Source: Rallus limicola (Eukaryota; Chordata; Aves; Gruiformes; Rallidae). From it: a stretch of 64,000 bases of DNA. A program made the translations under genes and the position numbers. The stretch is from positions 40,078,761 through 40,142,760 of the forward strand of contig JAKCOZ010000003.1 in NCBI GenBank assembly GCA_022605955.1, written 5' to 3'. Numbering within the stretch: position 1 is the first letter of the stretch; each line of letters starts with the position of its first letter. Under the pieces are notes generated by a model, which was not told the DNA's origin, did no database searches, and saw nothing but the letters and a program-made list of their open reading frames with translations. This document shows positions 63,564 through 64,000 of this stretch, in pieces.

Positions 63564-64000
63564 ATGAGGGAGACCTCTGCTGAAAATGATGGCAGGACAA
63601 GCCAGGTGCCCCAGCCAGGCCTGTCGGGGGCAGAAGCAGGCTCCCAGTGCCCCATCTGCCTGAAAGGGATCAAGAAGGCAGCGTTTGTGGCCTACTGCAT
63701 GCACTGCTTCTGCTTTGCATGCATCCGGCACTGGACCAGCCGCAGTGCTACCTGCCCAGTGTGCAGGCAGGAAGTCGAGATCCTGCTGCACTCGGTGCGA
63801 GGGGACGAGGAGTACGAGGAGTACCTGGTTGGTGTGCCCCGTGCCCTGCGCAGAAGGAGCAGGCCGAGGAGCCGCAGCAGGTCCCCGCACCGCAGCTACA
63901 ACTTGCGGAGACAGCCCACCAACAGCCAGCCCTCGGCTGGAACAAGTGGGCCTGAGGGGACCAGACGTTCAGAGAGGCGGAGCGCAGCTCCACGGCGCTC
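63564..64000 (+). CDS. TOPORS-like RING-finger E3 ligase, N-terminal part (runs off the window)
   Basis: The frame is open for 145 codons from ATG 63564 (GGAGCCATGAG, good Kozak) to the window end. A C3HC4 RING finger has all eight ligands in standard spacing: C29, C32 (CPICLKG), C45, H47, C50, C53 (CMHCFCFAC), C64, C67 (CPVC). Just after it, 'ILLHSVRGDEEYEEYLV' mirrors the 'HSVR-(acidic)-Y' extension that follows the RING in Topors, the nuclear topoisomerase I- and p53-binding ubiquitin/SUMO E3 ligase. Then comes an Arg-Ser-rich stretch, 'RRSRPRSRSRSPHR' (96-110), as expected of a nuclear speckle protein. In human TOPORS the RING is near residue 100; here it starts at 29, so this is a shortened Topors-like paralogue rather than the canonical orthologue. 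The start lies in exon 2, 27 nt after the predicted acceptor, with no earlier in-frame ATG found. Function as an active E3 is inferred from the intact RING. Confidence 0.85.
   Translation, partial: MRETSAENDGRTSQVPQPGLSGAEAGSQCPICLKGIKKAAFVAYCMHCFCFACIRHWTSRSATCPVCRQEVEILLHSVRGDEEYEEYLVGVPRALRRRSRPRSRSRSPHRSYNLRRQPTNSQPSAGTSGPEGTRRSERRSAAPRR

Noticed and set aside
1..64000. CRISPR arrays, bacterial operons, rRNA genes or integrons
   Set aside because: No regularly spaced repeats, Shine-Dalgarno-led genes or rRNA signatures. The CR1 and ERVL content shows avian nuclear DNA.

Overview
The window looks like nuclear DNA from a bird, most likely a neoavian or passerine. The evidence is seven or eight pieces of CR1 LINE retrotransposon, several carrying the avian 3' end (ATTCTATG repeats, 'GGTCCCTTCC' tail), and several ERVL-type long terminal repeats of the 'TGTCCTGGTTTnGGCTGGGATAG' kind. 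Most of it is AT-rich, gene-poor sequence that reads as intron or intergenic DNA, broken by one large CpG island. There are no bacterial features. Almost all open frames are chance frames, CR1 reverse-transcriptase fragments or low-complexity artefacts.

Layout. 1-18.2 kb is mostly unassigned AT-rich DNA with one CR1 tail (4.66-4.83 kb) and a foldback with 33-bp perfect arms (7.38-7.56 kb). 18.2-19.1 kb holds an LTR fragment and a complete solo LTR with TG...CA ends and a 5-bp target duplication. 22.2-23.1 kb is a CR1 piece on the minus strand. 26.4-36.3 kb holds three more CR1 copies, one about 1.8 kb long. About 36.9-39.8 kb is a CpG island containing one convincing coding exon on the minus strand: a 31-codon signal-peptide exon ending in a good phase-1 splice donor (39268-39361), the first exon of a gene I do not recognise. 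39.8-53.5 kb is unassigned. 53.6-55.0 kb is another CR1. 57.05-60.63 kb is a decayed ERVL provirus with a second, different LTR inserted in its pol region. 61.1-62.06 kb is a CR1 lacking its 3' end. The window closes with a TATA promoter, a 5' UTR exon, a 282-nt intron and the start of a TOPORS-like RING-finger gene (63564 to the window end, incomplete).

The most notable structure is the relation between the CR1 pieces at 22.2 kb (minus) and 53.6 kb (plus). They share a middle block of 441/448 bp that differs by only 8 substitutions and 2 indels, including the same dead-element stop codons. The first piece carries only the part upstream of the block and the second only the part downstream. 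Flipping the 31 kb between them rebuilds one continuous CR1. This is the pattern expected from an inversion made by staggered breaks inside a CR1, and the signal-peptide exon and its CpG island lie inside the inverted segment. A second point of interest is the TOPORS-like gene's promoter, which has a perfect RFX X-box, CRE-like sites, CCAAT boxes and a TATA box in an order resembling the X-Y module of MHC promoters.

Only two real genes are supported, and both are partial. They show no sign of working together.
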